From Vanessa cardui (taxonomy: Eukaryota > Arthropoda > Insecta > Lepidoptera > Nymphalidae): a stretch of DNA of 64,000 nucleotides. Both the position numbers and the translations under genes were made by a program. Positions 45,536 to 58,235 of the stretch are shown here, piece by piece (within the stretch, counting starts at the first letter, position 1; each line of letters opens with the position of its first letter). The stretch covers positions 248,001 through 312,000 of the forward strand of contig NC_061123.1 of the NCBI RefSeq assembly GCF_905220365.1. The letters run 5' to 3'. Below the pieces are notes generated by a model. It ran no database searches. It was given only the letters and a program-made list of their open reading frames with translations, and was not told the DNA's origin.

Positions 45536-47927
45536 TCTTACTATCAAGTCTGAACAAAAGATTTATATATTATTTATGAATCGGTAATTCCGAGTTCAAA
45601 CATTAATGATTTATTGATCTTTATAATTTAATGTATAATTATATTATACATATAACATATATGTCTATACATACATATTTGTTTTTCGATATAGAAATAT
45701 TTTTCATTAGGTTCGTGGGCACGCATTTATATTCGGACGACGCTCGGGTGCCGCCTGTTTATCCGGTTCTTACATTAAGTGCTTAAACAATGGAAACCGA
45801 AATGAAATTAAATCTTAAACCTAACAAATAATCATTTTTTTTACATTAATAAAAAAAGCATATTATAATATAATTAATTTCATGTATACTCAATCATAAT
45901 TGATAGTGTAATCTTAAATGGTTATCGATCTCGTCTCTAAGAAATTTGGTTAAATTTTGATCTTAATCGACACTGTTGGATCGCACAGAAGGCACAGTAT
46001 TATAAGTACACAATTCTGTGCGTTAACATACAGATGTACTTTTTATAATCGTACTCTCATATCTTAAGACAACTTCAGAGAGTTTAATTCAGTTCTGATA
46101 AAGTCTTGAGTTTAATTTAAGAAACTGTACTTATAGTAGTGATTGTTTGTTAAAATTCGTAAGTTATACTCATTCGACAACCTTGGCTTTAGTGAGAAGA
46201 GAAATAAGTACCTTTCAATATGTTGGAGAATCAACATTATATCTGTTCACGAAAATATTTCAAATATAACACCATAGAGAAATTATTTAACGGACTGTAA
46301 AAATATTTTCTTGTCCTACGTTTTAAAATAAAAATATATTAAAAGAATTAGGAATGCAAATTCTTGGACCACATTCCAGTATCCAGACCCGCGGGAGGTC
46401 ACAAAATACAGGCTTGACCTAATTTTTTCCACTGCACACATTCCGTGTGTGCATTCATTTTATTTGCATACCTCCTAAACCCGCGTTGTACAGCTGTCGG
46501 AATTTTTACTATTTGAGTGGAAATGCTCTACAAATTAAAGTTTAAAGAATTAGCGATGCAAAATTTTAATTGTATTCATTCATGTTGTTTTAAAAATTGC
46601 GTAATTTCAAAATACGTAAATGAATACCATACGTGTCAACAATGTGGAACATAATTGAACCATGAATTGATTAAAAAAACAATATATATTAATATATATT
46701 TACCAGAATGTGGTAAAGCAAACAGGGAATTATTGTTTTAGCCAACTGTTATCATGTTATATGTTTCCGTGTAGCTGTTAAGCTACTTATCATAACGTTT
46801 CGTTTCGCTAACACCTTCGTAAATAAAACTTCAATTCTGTTGTAAGTATCGGCAAATCTGTTTCTTGGTGTTTATGGTATAAATATGTTGATAAAGAAAC
46901 TTCAATATTTAGCATATTATTAGGTCATAGATGACACCTTATTTTGGGTAGGTAACGACCACCTCCTTTATTTCATAATTTTATTATTATTATATTTATA
47001 GACCTTAATAATTACATCCAAATTAAACAAAAAATGGAGATTTTCTTTCGCCTGTTTTTTTTTAATCAAGATAATTTATTTAATTTAAATAGGGGTAGTT
47101 TTTTCTTTGAATATAAATAGGTAAATATAATGTTTTATGAATGCTAATCTTGGATACGAATGGTCTTAAACGACTAACATGAATTGCAGACGATAATATC
47201 AAACCAGCATATGTCTGATTTATACATATGACCATTCGTAGGCCGGTTATTAAACGTGCAAATATTTTAATGTTTGTATACACGGGTGTCGCTATGAAAG
47301 CAATTAGCAACAATGCTACGTAGGTAATGGCCTTTATGAGCCAATACGCGAGCTGGCGCGCCGCCAGCGCCGAGCCGGATATATACGCTACTAAATATAC
47401 GTGTTATGTACGACTTCATATTTATTAAAAAATATGAATTCACGTGAGTTTTAAGCTCGTCATTCAATAAAAAATCAGTAAAGAAAGTCGTTCGTAAATT
47501 TATTAGAAACCTTACTGAAATTATAAACTGGTTGAAGAATTCTGAATACGATTGGGCCCTAAAATATGTATATTTAGTCCGGAATTATACGCAGGCTTTT
47601 TTAATACACGGAAATGTATATTTAAAATGTGTAAACGTTTATCGTACACGTGGGCGACATCGCTGCCGGAAAATAAAGAAATAAAAACGACACCAACTTA
47701 ATTAATAACTGATGATTGTCTGATATAATAACAATAATAACTTTATCATATGCAACGTTTAGCTATGTCAATCTCGAAGTCTACATGCTCTGGAGGAAAT
47801 GTCATGGCACACATTTGAGTCGCAACAAATGAATGAATCTTTACTTGTATTGCTTGTATAATTGTCAAATGTACATCCGTCAATCGATATTGGAGTAAGT
47901 ATATCTGCATTCACAATTTTAATATAT
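45536..47927. other. Non-coding stretch
   Basis: AT-rich. Noted are a GCACAC/GTGTGC mini-hairpin at about 46434-46452 and a very GC-rich spot at 47345-47380 (CTGGCGCGCCGCCAG). Minus frames at 47080-47467 have no recognisable product. Confidence 0.4.
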
Positions 47928-48200
47928 TCCATACATATGATTAAATTGGAGTGTATGTTTGCAATATTAAAATAACCCTTTTTTACTCAATGCATATGTA
48001 CATACACGGTACATATATCAAAATAACATTTTTACAATTTTTGTCTGTCTCTCTGTTTGTTCCATCTAATCTCTGGAACGGTTGGACCGATTTTGACGGA
48101 ACTTTTACTGGCAGATAACTGATATAAGAAGGAGTAACTTAGTCTTTACAATAATTTTATTGTCAAATACAATCGCGTACAAGGTCGCGGACACAGCTAG
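47928..48200 (+). mobile_element. Non-autonomous Helitron-like element, near complete
   Basis: It begins TCCATACATATGATTAAATT and continues through GTTCCATCTAATCTCTGGAA, GGTTGGACCGATTTTGACGG and GTCGCGGACACAGCTAG, followed by T. It mirrors the copy at 14958-15213. The base before the start is T instead of the expected A, so the 5' edge may have mutated. Confidence 0.7.
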
Positions 48201-48831
48201 TTCTAAATAAAACTACTTTTAACTTGTAAAAAATTCGAAGAAAGAAAATGTTCGCGAGTTTGTTGTAACGGATAGTGGATATGCTCGTAGCTGTAGCGAA
48301 TATGAATCTGTGAAATTTTCCATTTCAGAAAACTATCGACGCCGGTGGCTGTTTTATTAAATTTTTCACGCGTTCCATCCAGATTCTGTTTTGGCAACAT
48401 AATACCGATAAAAGCAATGTACCGTTTCCGGCCATTGGTTTATTTACCGACGTCGCTACAACTCGATTCGGTTGGCTAATCCCCTCATATATTTCGTTTA
48501 TGCAGGCAATGATAGCATTCTGGAAACGTTAATCACTTTAAATACAAAATATACATACATTAGGTGTTGTAAAATGTTTAAACTCGTTTAAATCCACACA
48601 AAAATATTTTTTCAATATTAATAGAAAATAAGAAATGATCTAAATATTTGTTATTTATTTTAAATTTATCTTTGTCCCACCTAGCAAAAACCTTTAGTAC
48701 AAGTGTAACCTCGCCTTATTGCCTCTACCTGGCGACATGAGGAATAGTTCATTTTTTTGTTCAGAGGATCGGAATTTTGATTCAACGGAGACGCACTATT
48801 TGTATTCTTGCCACTTTATACGGTCGTGATC

Positions 48832-49078
48832 TGTACCGTAAAGTAGCAGTCTACAAATTTCCCACTGCTGGGATAAGGCCTCCTCTCCCTTTGAGGAGAA
48901 GGTTTGGAATATATACCACCACGCTGTTCCAATGCGGCTTTATAAACACACGGGAATTATAAACACAAATTAAGCACACATATATTTGGTGGTGCTTGCC
49001 TGGGTTTGAACCCGCAATCATCGGTTAAGGTGCACGTATTCTAACCACTGGGCCTTCTCAGCTCTATATGTACCGTAA
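48832..49078 (-). mobile_element. SINE with internal deletion and target duplication
   Basis: TGTACCGTAA at 48832-48841 and 49069-49078 flanks a reverse SINE. Its tail (AAATTTCCCACTGCTGGGAT) and head (TGGGTTTGAACCCGCAATCA) are intact, but about 80 bp between GCGGCTTTATAAACACACGG and AATTATAAACACAAATTAAG are missing, so it is shorter than the copy at 3704. Confidence 0.85.
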
Positions 49079-49179
49079 CTTTTTTTAATTTATATTTGTA
49101 TATAGTTATACATTCATGTTAATAATTGTGCTCTATTCTATTATAATAATATTTAAAAAAAAAACTTGTATTGTACAAG

Positions 49180-49365
49180 GTTTCGCTCGTGTTTTAGGGT
49201 GTTGGTTGTCATGTGTTGACAAAAAAGTAGTTTATGTCCTTTCTTGGAGTTTAAGTTTGCTTTTTACCAAATATAATCGAATTCGGTTCAGCGGTTTGGG
49301 CGTGAAAGACAGACGGACAGACTGACAGAGTTACTTTGTCATTTATAATATTCATATAGATTACA
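49180..49365 (+). repeat. Dispersed repeat, relative of 33162-33305
   Basis: TTTCGCTCGTGTTTTAGGG, GTTTATGTCCTTTCTTGGAG, AGCGGTTTGGGCGTGAAAGA, CAGACGGACAGACTGACAGA and GAGTTACTTTGTCATTTATA. The plus open frame 49116-49325 is incidental. Confidence 0.55.
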
Positions 49366-51086
49366 CATCAACATAAACAGCATACAGGGATACATTAAAA
49401 TTGTATAGTGGTCTAACATTTAGCCATAACATTTACAAATATAGAACAAATACAGACCAACAGGGTAGCACAGTGAAATCGACACACAAAATAACCGAAT
49501 ATATATTTTTTAAATCTATCTAATCTAAATGCCACCTAACCTAAACGAAAGTAATGGCAAAACAAATGCTCGTCTGTTCATAAACTGGTTGAGCAATCTG
49601 TTTGATAGATCACTTGCAACATCGTAGCTAAATGCGTTTTGAAAAGCGCTTCAATGGAATAAAATTGAGAAATTTACTAACATTGCGTGATACCTGACTG
49701 ACTTAATTTAAGTCAATCTATTGAGGATTGTCCTTTCATAAGTAGCCCAATTGTATTAACGTTGCAATACTAAACTTATGTAAGGACTCTTGGAAGCAGA
49801 CATAATTAAAAATTAAGATAATGAAGCAGGTAATAGAAACAATGGAATAATTTGTAATTGTTCTGATTTCAATAAGAAAAATTAATTGTATTAATTAGAT
49901 TTTCTCGAGTGAGATTATGGTGTAGCTAAACTGGTATATTAAGTGATAAACATTTTAAGTCAACTATTTAAAACAAGACCCATGACCAGGATAAATAAGT
50001 CCTTTTCACTTATAGGGAATTTACATACAACAGTTCTTTTGTGTCGCAGAAAAATATTTCACAACTTAAAATTCATAAGATACTTATGTCGTAATTTACA
50101 TAAATCTTAAAAACATACTTTAATGCATATAACGTTCAAACTATATATTTTATTTCGATTACAATAAGTTGAGACAGAAGAAAAGGAAATATTTTAATAT
50201 AAAAACAAAGTGCGAATAGTTTATGAAATAAAAATTTCGTATATATTTTTTCGGGTCTGGAATCAATTCATTCGATTGAGATTAAGCTTTCATACATGAT
50301 AATATGTCTATGTTTACATCAACATTTTTAATATATTTCAAGGCGAAGCCTTTGATGTATCCATTTGATGTCTAGTCGGCGCGCCTCACTCGCTTCAAAC
50401 GATGAATTAGCTAGTGATATACTGTTATAATTTGTTATAATAAATTTAACTATATTTCAATATTATACATAACAATTAGGTTCTTAAAATTGGTGATGAA
50501 TAAGTGAAGTGAGAGGTGATTACTGAACCATATTGTACTTCCATTCCTTTTTCATTCATTTTTGAACAACGTATTATCGATCAAGCAGTCTCACACTTCT
50601 ACTTAAGGGTATTATAAAAAAGCATATAAAATAAGGCTGTCATATAATATAATCTAAAGCAAAAATTACACTTCTTCACTCACACTTCAAACAGAAAGAT
50701 TAAATAACAAAAGAAAGTATGTATACCGGTTTATCAGTAGAATAAAAATCGGTCCCATATTTTGAGACCCAAAAGTAACAAGTTAAAACTAGCAAACTTG
50801 TGATATTAGTCAGATTGAATCTCGTAATAGTTTGTTTAATAACATTGTAATACGTACAACTCTAAAGCGTTATTACAATGTAGCGCATCGTGTAGCAGTG
50901 TAGAGCCGTAGAGTAATATCGTAGTTACGACGCTCTACAATGATTCTAATCTTACTTTATTACTCGGGAACGCTTTATAAGGTTTCATTAATACGGGATA
51001 AGTAGAGAGTCCATAAAATCAGGTCGGCATCTAATAGTGTAATATTTTTTATTCTACTGACACTTGTATTGACCTCGCGTTAAGTA
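49366..51086. other. Non-coding stretch with two hairpins
   Basis: An inverted repeat ACATTGTAATACG / CGTTATTACAATGT (50842-50881) is followed directly by TGTAGAGC...GCTCTACA (about 50899-50940). Otherwise AT-rich and featureless. Confidence 0.5.
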
Positions 51087-51262
51087 AAGTAACAGCCCGT
51101 AAATTTCCCACTGCTGAGATAAGGCCTCCTCTTCCATTAAGGAGAGGGTTTGGAACATATTCCACCACGCTGTTCCAATGCGGGTTGGTGGAATGCACAC
51201 GTGGCAGAATTTCGATGAAATTAGACTCATGCAGGTTTCCTCGCGATGTTTTTCTTCACCTA
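51087..51262 (-). repeat. SINE lacking its tRNA-like head
   Basis: Reverse order AAGTAACAGCCCGTAAATTT, CCCACTGCTGAGATAAGGCC, CACGCTGTTCCAATGCGGGT and GCAGGTTTCCTCGCGATG, then unrelated DNA. The promoter-bearing end is missing, typical of truncated retroposition. Confidence 0.85.
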
Positions 51263-54200
51263 TGATGATATGCTTCTAATAGATTTTGAGTCAAGACGAC
51301 CTGTCGTAAAGACCAATCTTCTAAAAAATATGTAAGATAACTTCGATACACGTACATTCTTTATATTACTGCTCCACAAAATGACTCACTTTAGAGTTTA
51401 ATTTGTACACGTCTTTAATTTGTATTTTTATTATCATTTATTTCAGCGTGCCCCTATATTTATATTACCAGGCAGCATCATAATTTAAAGAAGGTATTCG
51501 TAAGCAATATAAATGTGACTCTATATTGGAAGTCTAACATTCCGGAAGAAATTAATTGAATTCGACCTTGAAGGGATGTTTTTAAAAGAGTATTTACTGC
51601 GTACTTACTTCCTCATGTTCATAGCTAAATGAGATGACAATCCGACACGACCAAAGAAAACAAATGCGGGTTCAGGCTTTTAATGCGTTTGTGGCATGCC
51701 ACTTGAAACGCTGCCAAAATTCTAGCTCCCGTCTGCTACTGAGAATTTGTTGGCAGAAAAAAAAACATAACTTCTACTGCCTCGAACTTCATAGAATAAT
51801 GATTATTAATTAATAATAAAGAATACACTCGAATAATAACAAAATTATAAAAATATACCAATATATCACAAAATAAATTATTGGCGATAGAGTTCAATGG
51901 TTCGACCACCTCTAAGGAATGTTTTGTATTGCTATTCGAATAAGCTATTGTTATCACATGTGCAAGGGATATAACATCTAATATATTCATTGCATTCATG
52001 ATTGTACGTTTGTGTCAATATGTACAGGCAACAGTTACCACATTGTATTACAACATAAACCATATGCGAATCTTCTTAAATATATCTTGCTTTCTAAGTA
52101 TTTGTTTTATAAATATAATTAGTAAAATACCATTTTGTTTAACAATCTATCAAGTTATTCATGTTCTATAAAGCTACGAAGAATTTAATTCTCAATTCAA
52201 ACATTAAAATCCCCTTTATTTTGAACAATAAAAAAGTTAATACGATTTAATACTGGCCTTAAAGAAAAGGAACAAAACAATTTGAATTTCCACGTAAATT
52301 GCGAACTCCGAGGCTCTCTTTGTTTAATAATGAGTGTTGGATTTACACTCATCTAAAAATCGTGCAAGGCGGAAAGGCGACCGTCTCCAACGTCCTCCTG
52401 GATTCAGAATGAATTATGTAGGTTTAAGACTTAACCCCTCCCCGCGTGCTCTGAATGTGATAGAATTATTTTTCTATCCCACAGCTTTGTGGCGCAATCA
52501 AATAAAAGTTGGTATCACAGATTGTTCTTCGGATAGATTCCACTTATAAAACAATTTCTTTAAATACGGTGAGAGAATTACATTGATGTTTCTATTTCCA
52601 GCACACGGGATAGCATATTTTTAAAAACTGTAATTTAGTCATAAAATAAAATTAAAATCCCCAACAAAGGATTTATAGAAATCTTGGAAAAATATTAAGG
52701 ACTTATGCTTAGATTTTTATTTATCTACATTGACCAGCCAATGCGTTATTTTTATTATAGATAAAATAATTCCGAATGAGACGATTTATTTTGCTGAAAG
52801 TCAGACTGATACGTCCTGATATTATTGAAATGATAGTATGTAATGATTTGATAAAATTTTTATGACAGGAAGTCTAAAATATGTCATATATTTTAGACTT
52901 CCTGTCATAGAAATTTTATAATACCTTAGATAATTGTTTTAATCACTTAAATTGTGTGGACTCGTTGCTTCTTTGCCTTCCAAATTACTGATGTAAGTAG
53001 AGAAAAAATTGGTATGCACGTTCAACTAATACCCATACAATGCTTATACGTAACATCGCCTTAGTCCAAGTATAGCGTGGGATTGATAAAAATTTACGAA
53101 AAATATTTGAAAAATTATGCAAAACCCAAAGAGCAGGTACAGAATTGAATAATTCTTTCTTCTTATCCCCACAAGGCGAACCGCTTTGTCACTCCGCGCA
53201 CGAAATTCACGTGAGCTAATAAGATAATTTAGATGGCTTCTTTTCCCTCGACGACTTGTGTCTCGTTTTTGCGACGACATTGTTATACAGCTTGGTATTA
53301 ATTACGCATTCGCTTTGAAACTGTACCATAACGCTTGCAAAATTGAAAACATATATTTTATTGAAATATAATTAACGTTTATCTGTGTCAGTGTATGTAG
53401 GTGCGAGAATACTTATCAAATATAAACTTGTTGAATATATTATTGTAAACCAATGAGATGACGGATCTACGATATTTATTAAGTGACAACTGTTAATTGT
53501 CTTTCTTCAGTAAATAAATAAATTATTAAGCGAAAAATAATTATCATTTAAAATTAAAATAAGAAAAAAGTATTTAGCAGAGGATCATTTAAAATAATAA
53601 TAAAATTAAACAATGTTAATTTTAAATTAAAATCAAAACTTTAAAGATTCATACCGACCTTCGTTTAAACAACTAGAAGTGTGAACTCGTTTCAGAAAAC
53701 TAAATTCAACAATGTTGTACTGAAATACTGTGACGAGAGCATGAGTCTCGTAACTACATATTATATTTAATACTAAGTTAATAATAATTAAATTGTATAA
53801 TATTATATATACCTTAAAATATATGAAGATGTACTTAATGTGTAGTACAAGTGTAATATTGTCAAGATGTAATATTTGTTTGTTTGTAACTAGGGGGAAA
53901 TCTCATGAACAAATTTCTCATTCTAAGAAAAACACTGTTAGGAACTATATTATTCCCGAGTGCGTTAAGGTATTCATTGTATTTACAGCAAATCATTTTA
54001 TTCGTAAATAAATTCAAATATGCGTTCTGACTTCATATGAAAATAAATAGTTACACATTTAAGTACTTAGTACGTGTTATAGTCGCTCGGATTTATTTAA
54101 CACGTCTTAGATACGAAAGTAGCCACTAAATACATCGCAGACGAAGCAAACGTTTTAATTCATCTTTAGCGTTACTGCTACAACAGAGCGAGTGCGAAGA

Positions 54201-54687
54201 CACCGTGAATGGGGCCGTAAGCCTCTTATCACGCTGCCTGCGTTAATGACTGGGATTTCTTCCTAAATACGGCCGAGTTTCTGTTCGCTTTCAACGCTTG
54301 TAGTAAATATGTGACTGCAATAGGATAAGGCGATTGTATTTGAGGAGGTATGACGACGCTGAATGCGTTTGTTGTGACGTTTCTCTTTGTTGACTTCAAA
54401 CACGATTGAACTTTGTTGACATTGTATGCACAAAAGCAGTTTCTCACTGCCTAGTGATTGTTTGGTTTTTCTTGTTGTGACCCAGGGTAACTTATATCAT
54501 GACTTGATTCATGTTCATCATTCATGCTCTTATTAGTTTTAACGAAACAACCCAATACGTGGTGGTGGTTAAATTATTTATGTTCATAATATTTTTATTA
54601 TATGACATTTTATATGCTTGCCTTATTATATACTATATATTTTATTATTTTAATGGGTATTATTTGTAAAATTAATTTTATCTCAGG
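51263..54687. other. Long unassigned region
   Basis: No gene. It contains GTGGCATGCCAC (51691-51702) and the large palindrome at 52851-52919. Two GC-enriched patches at 52310-52550 and 54120-54450 have no convincing frame or splice signals and could be conserved regulatory DNA. Confidence 0.4.
52851..52919. repeat. 69-bp near-perfect palindrome
   Basis: Arms of 32 nt (52851-52882 and 52888-52919) differ at one position and flank the loop GTCAT. The core of the arm is TATGACAGGAAGTCTAAAAT. A duplex this long with so short a loop is unlike ordinary pre-miRNA and suggests a recent inverted duplication. Confidence 0.95.
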
Positions 54688-54850
54688 AATGTTAATAATT
54701 GTAATGTACTGAGTTTGTTGCCTGTTTTTTTCTCTAAAATCTATATAATAAACCTGCGGTAGTTTCTCTTAATATAGTTGTTAAATGACTATTTAAAAGT
54801 GCTTTTAAAAGCCTACTTGGTGCTATACAGTACAGTAATATAAAGTACAT
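54688..54850 (+). repeat. Family A tail, diverged
   Basis: GAGTTTGTTGCCTG, CTAAAATCTATATAATAAAC, GCGGTAGTTTCTCTTAATAT and GTGCTTTTAAAAGCCTACTT. Confidence 0.65.
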
Positions 54851-55219
54851 TTTTATTTGATTACCTCTCTATTTCATATTCATTTACTCATTTGATTTAT
54901 TATTATTTTCAGCTTAAAAAAGATTCATGGAATTTCTATATATTGGAACACGTTTCGTATATACAGCTATAGACTTAAAATACAAGACAGAGGTAACTAT
55001 TTCTTTAATTAACAAAGCACCATCATTAAGTAACGCAACTATTAATCCGTCTTCTACTTTTAATTAATCACAGTCTGATTTCAATAGCTGCTATTAGTGC
55101 GCTTAGCTCGTAATGAATCCGCCGCGAGATCGCATCTGTATCTGTAGGTATATGACTTTTAAATTAATCATTATATCCATTATCCTGACAGGAGACAGAG
55201 TTTAATGATTGAATTGACT

Positions 55220-55554
55220 GTATTAATTTCTTTTATTTGTAAGAGCCGATATGGCCCAGCAGGTTGAACGCGTGCATCTTGACTGATTATTGCGGGTTCG
55301 AACCCAGGTAAGAACCACTGAAAATTAATCTTCTTCATTTGTGTTTATAATTCATCTCGTGCTCGGTGGTAAAGAAAAAAACATCGTGAGGAAACCTGTC
55401 TTATTTCATAGAAATTCTGCCATATGTGTATTCCACCAACCTGCATTGGAACAGCGTGATGATTCCAAACTTTCTCTTTAAAGGCAGAAAGCCTTAGCCC
55501 AGCAGTGAAAAAATTACAGACTGTCGTTGTTTGTTGTTGTTGTAGTATTAATTT
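55220..55554 (+). mobile_element. tRNA-derived SINE, near full length
   Basis: The body starts AAGAGCCGATATGGCCCAGC (55241) with B-box GGGTTCGAACCCAGG, and runs to CAGCAGTGAAAAAATTACAG and a (GTT)n-like tail. GTATTAATTT at 55220-55229 and 55545-55554 could be the target duplication, though the left copy is 11 bases from the recognisable SINE start. Confidence 0.85.
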
Positions 55555-56045
55555 TATTGAACAACTTTTTTAATCTCTAATCGGTTACATCGTATAACCG
55601 CATCAAAGGTTCTGAGATCAAGATCTGTATAAAATAGTACTTGTTTATAAATAGAAGATATAAAAAAATATAGTAAAGCAAATGTTTTTATCTCAATTTT
55701 CCAACATTTTGAGGTCCTAGCCATTCTGATTATTTATAGCTTGACGTCCGGTCGTGTGTGCTTGTGTAAATATTTTTGTAGTACGATATTTTAAGAACGA
55801 TTCAATAGTGTTCGTAGAGACCTCGCCACATTTGATAGTCAATCTATTGATAAAATTTACTAGTACTTTCTTACATATTTTTATTTTATTATATTACCAA
55901 AAAAAAAACAATATATTGTGAATATTATTTACAAATATATTTATAAAATTCAATATATATTTTTAATAAAAAATATGTTTCGAATTAAAACAAAGGATAC
56001 AATACCAGAAGATTTGAGCTCAAATATTGTAGGGATAGCTAAAAA

Positions 56046-56110
56046 ATTCCCTCATCCTGATGTTCCATAACACGTACAATAAGTAAACTATAATAATTCC
56101 AATGTAGGGT
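56046..56110 (+). repeat. Possible fragment of the second SINE family
   Basis: CTGATGTTCCATAACACGTA and TTCCAATGTAGGGTACAGTA weakly match TGATTTTCCATAACACAAGT and TTACATTGGGGTCAGAGTA. Confidence 0.3.
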
Positions 56111-56329
56111 ACAGTAAGCGTCCAAGTATTTAGCATGACTGCTACTGAGTCATGAGATTTATCTACGAGGTGTTTTCCAAGTCACGACCGTTTCATACAC
56201 AGTCAGACCTCCTATTTAAACAAACATAACAGAGACTGTAAAATATAATTCTCCCCAATCATTCCAACGCTTGATTAGTATCTTTGTGAATGCGTGTTTG
56301 TGCGCTAAGCTTTAATTTTCTTTCATAGC

Positions 56330-56500
56330 GTTTGATATTAGGTGCGGCAAAGTTTTCGAAAACACAATAGCAAAGAGAGGCAGGATCAGCTTCAGAACGA
56401 TCACACGTCACAGCGCTGCCACTCTTCGCGCATCAGAGCCCTCGCGCTTGCTGTTTATATACTGGGATCGAGTCATGAGCTCTCAGCGCAGTTGGAAAGG
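56330..56500 (+). promoter_or_regulatory. Candidate TATA/initiator core promoter
   Basis: A GC-rich stretch (CGTCACAGCGCTGCC, CTCTTCGCGCATCAG, CCCTCGCGCTTGCTG) leads into TTTATATA (56454-56461). About 30 bp on comes CTCAGCGCAGTTGG (initiator-like A at 56485 or 56490). This spacing is that of insect TATA/Inr promoters. A repeat end (56519-56572) lies just downstream of the presumed start. No downstream ORF or donor is evident. Confidence 0.35.
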
Positions 56501-56518
56501 AATAGTTATAATAAATTA

Positions 56519-56572
56519 TAAAAAAATACAGACGAATTGATAACCTCCTCCTTTTTGAAGTCGGTTGAAAAT
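56519..56572 (+). repeat. GAAGTCGGTT repeat end (isolated)
   Basis: AAATACAGACGAATTGATAA then CCTCCTCCTTTTTGAAGTCG and GTTGAAAATG is almost identical to 270-312; only the terminal 50 bp are present. Confidence 0.8.
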
Positions 56573-56715
56573 GACCTTCAAGCAATTTTAAACGTCTTTA
56601 TTGAATTGGATGAAAATCCCACTGAGTTTTATTTGTCAGTTCCTATGAGATCTCAATTACTTTTCTCCCTGAATTATTTATGTTAATGTATTAACAATCA
56701 ATGAACAAGAGCATG

Positions 56716-56960
56716 TTTTTATTTATTATTTTTATTTTTTTTTATAAATATGAGACAACATCACATACATTACTTTGATCCCAATGTAAGTAGCTAAAGC
56801 ACTTGTGTTATGGAAATCAGAAGTAACGACGGTACACCCAGACCCAAGACAACATAGAAAACTAATGATAATCTACATTGACTCGGCCGGGAATCGAACC
56901 CGGGACCTCGGAGTGGCGTACCCATGAAAACCGGTGTACACACCACTCGACCATGGAGGT
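56716..56960 (-). mobile_element. Second-family tRNA-derived SINE
   Basis: A poly(T)/ATTT-rich start (A tail in reverse) is followed by GAGACAACATCACATACATT, CTAAAGCACTTGTGTTATGG, CAGAAGTAACGACGGTAC and the tRNA-like head ACTCGGCCGGGAATCGAACC with CCACTCGACCATGG. A better preserved copy than 37341-37570. Frames 56794-57105 across it are spurious. Confidence 0.88.
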
Positions 56961-57390
56961 CGTCTGTTTTGTATATCAACGAAGATTTTGTTTGAAACCA
57001 GGCGACCCCTATAGAATATTGTGTATCGTGCAATTACCAATTAGGTCAAATGATTCATCATTATCATTAAAAATTAATATTTTTCGCATATTATCTAGAC
57101 TGTGACATAGACCAAACGCTAATAAATGCATTTCAACCGGCATAGCATTGTCTCCACATGCCTTTCGAGCGCGCCTCAATACGTGGCACTCGGCGGAGCG
57201 ATGCTTTTAATAATGTCAAAATGTGTAAACTCCTATATGATTTATATTTAGAAATATGTTGCAAAAATGTTATTATGTTTACAGACATTTAACGCAATAC
57301 CAAACTATCAATCCCCCCCTGCTGGACTAAATTATGCAAGCTGGTAGATAGACCTGCGCGCCAAATGTGTATTGTGTTATAAAAGTATAA

Positions 57391-57470
57391 GAAATTAGTG
57401 GTGCTTGTTCAAATTTGTACTCGCAAACACCGGTTATAATACACGTGTTTAACCACTGAGTCGTCTGGGT
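57391..57470 (-). repeat. SINE head fragment
   Basis: AGTGGTGCTTGTTCAAATTT, CGCAAACACCGGTTATAATA and TTTAACCACTGAGTCGTCTG match the reversed tRNA-like end of the first SINE family. Confidence 0.6.
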
Positions 57471-58089
57471 TAAAAAGTACAAAAAACTAATCCAAAATGT
57501 ATCATGTTGTTGTGTTAAGTTATGGATCAAATATTCATTTTGAATCTCATTAAATTTCACAAATTTATGCGTTCGTATTTACCAGTGATTAATTAAATTT
57601 TGTCATATACTTTACATATGAAGTTGCGCGATAGGCGTTCGTCGTTTTAATTGGATATATATTTAGATTTCGAGCGGTAATGAATTTACTAGGGACCGAG
57701 TATCAGGGCCGGAGCGTAACGTTCGTGTAATTAAATTGTGGCAAATTTGTAGTTTTAATAGAACCCTGTGTCAACTCGTGACTATGTTTTTACTTAAAAT
57801 ATATCTTGCTTAATGTTACAAATATATTAGCTTATTTAAAAAGAATTTGTTATTAGCATTACTTTAAATTATATGTATAAGTGTTATAAATGTTATATGT
57901 GTTGTAAGATTGAATTAATGGACATGGTTTTGAATATCATAGATCCAATGTTTACAAGGTGTGGTTCGCAGTGGCGTTAGTGGTTAGGATCTCTAAAAAG
58001 GAGGATTTTAGTTAGTGCCAAGGTGTTCGGTTAATTTTCTAAAAGTTAACGTGAAAAAAACGAAATACATTATTTGAAAAAAAAACACA

Positions 58090-58215
58090 AGTGTCTAACT
58101 ATCATTGTTCATGAGATACAGCTTGGTGACAGGCTGACGGATGGACGGACGGACGGCAGAGTCTTAGTAAAACGGACCCTCTGTTTTACCTTTTGGTTAC
58201 GAAATCCTAAAAAAG
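58090..58215 (+). repeat. Dispersed repeat with (GGAC)n core
   Basis: CATGAGATACAGCTTGGTGA, CAGGCTGACGGATGGACGGA, GAGTCTTAGTAAAACGGACC and GTTACGAAATCCTAAAAAAG correspond to a very common lepidopteran repeat I know only by its wording; class uncertain. Confidence 0.6.
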
Positions 58216-58235
58216 TAAATGTAATGTAAATGTAA

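Noticed and set aside
55241..55310. tRNA-like A and B boxes
   Set aside because: They are the head of a SINE; the cloverleaf is not maintained and SINE body follows. The same applies to the tRNA-like segments at 3704, 37341, 45405 and 56900.
57960..58030. GTGGCGTTAGTGGTTAGGAT resembling a tRNA A box
   Set aside because: No matching B box within range and no second copy in the window.
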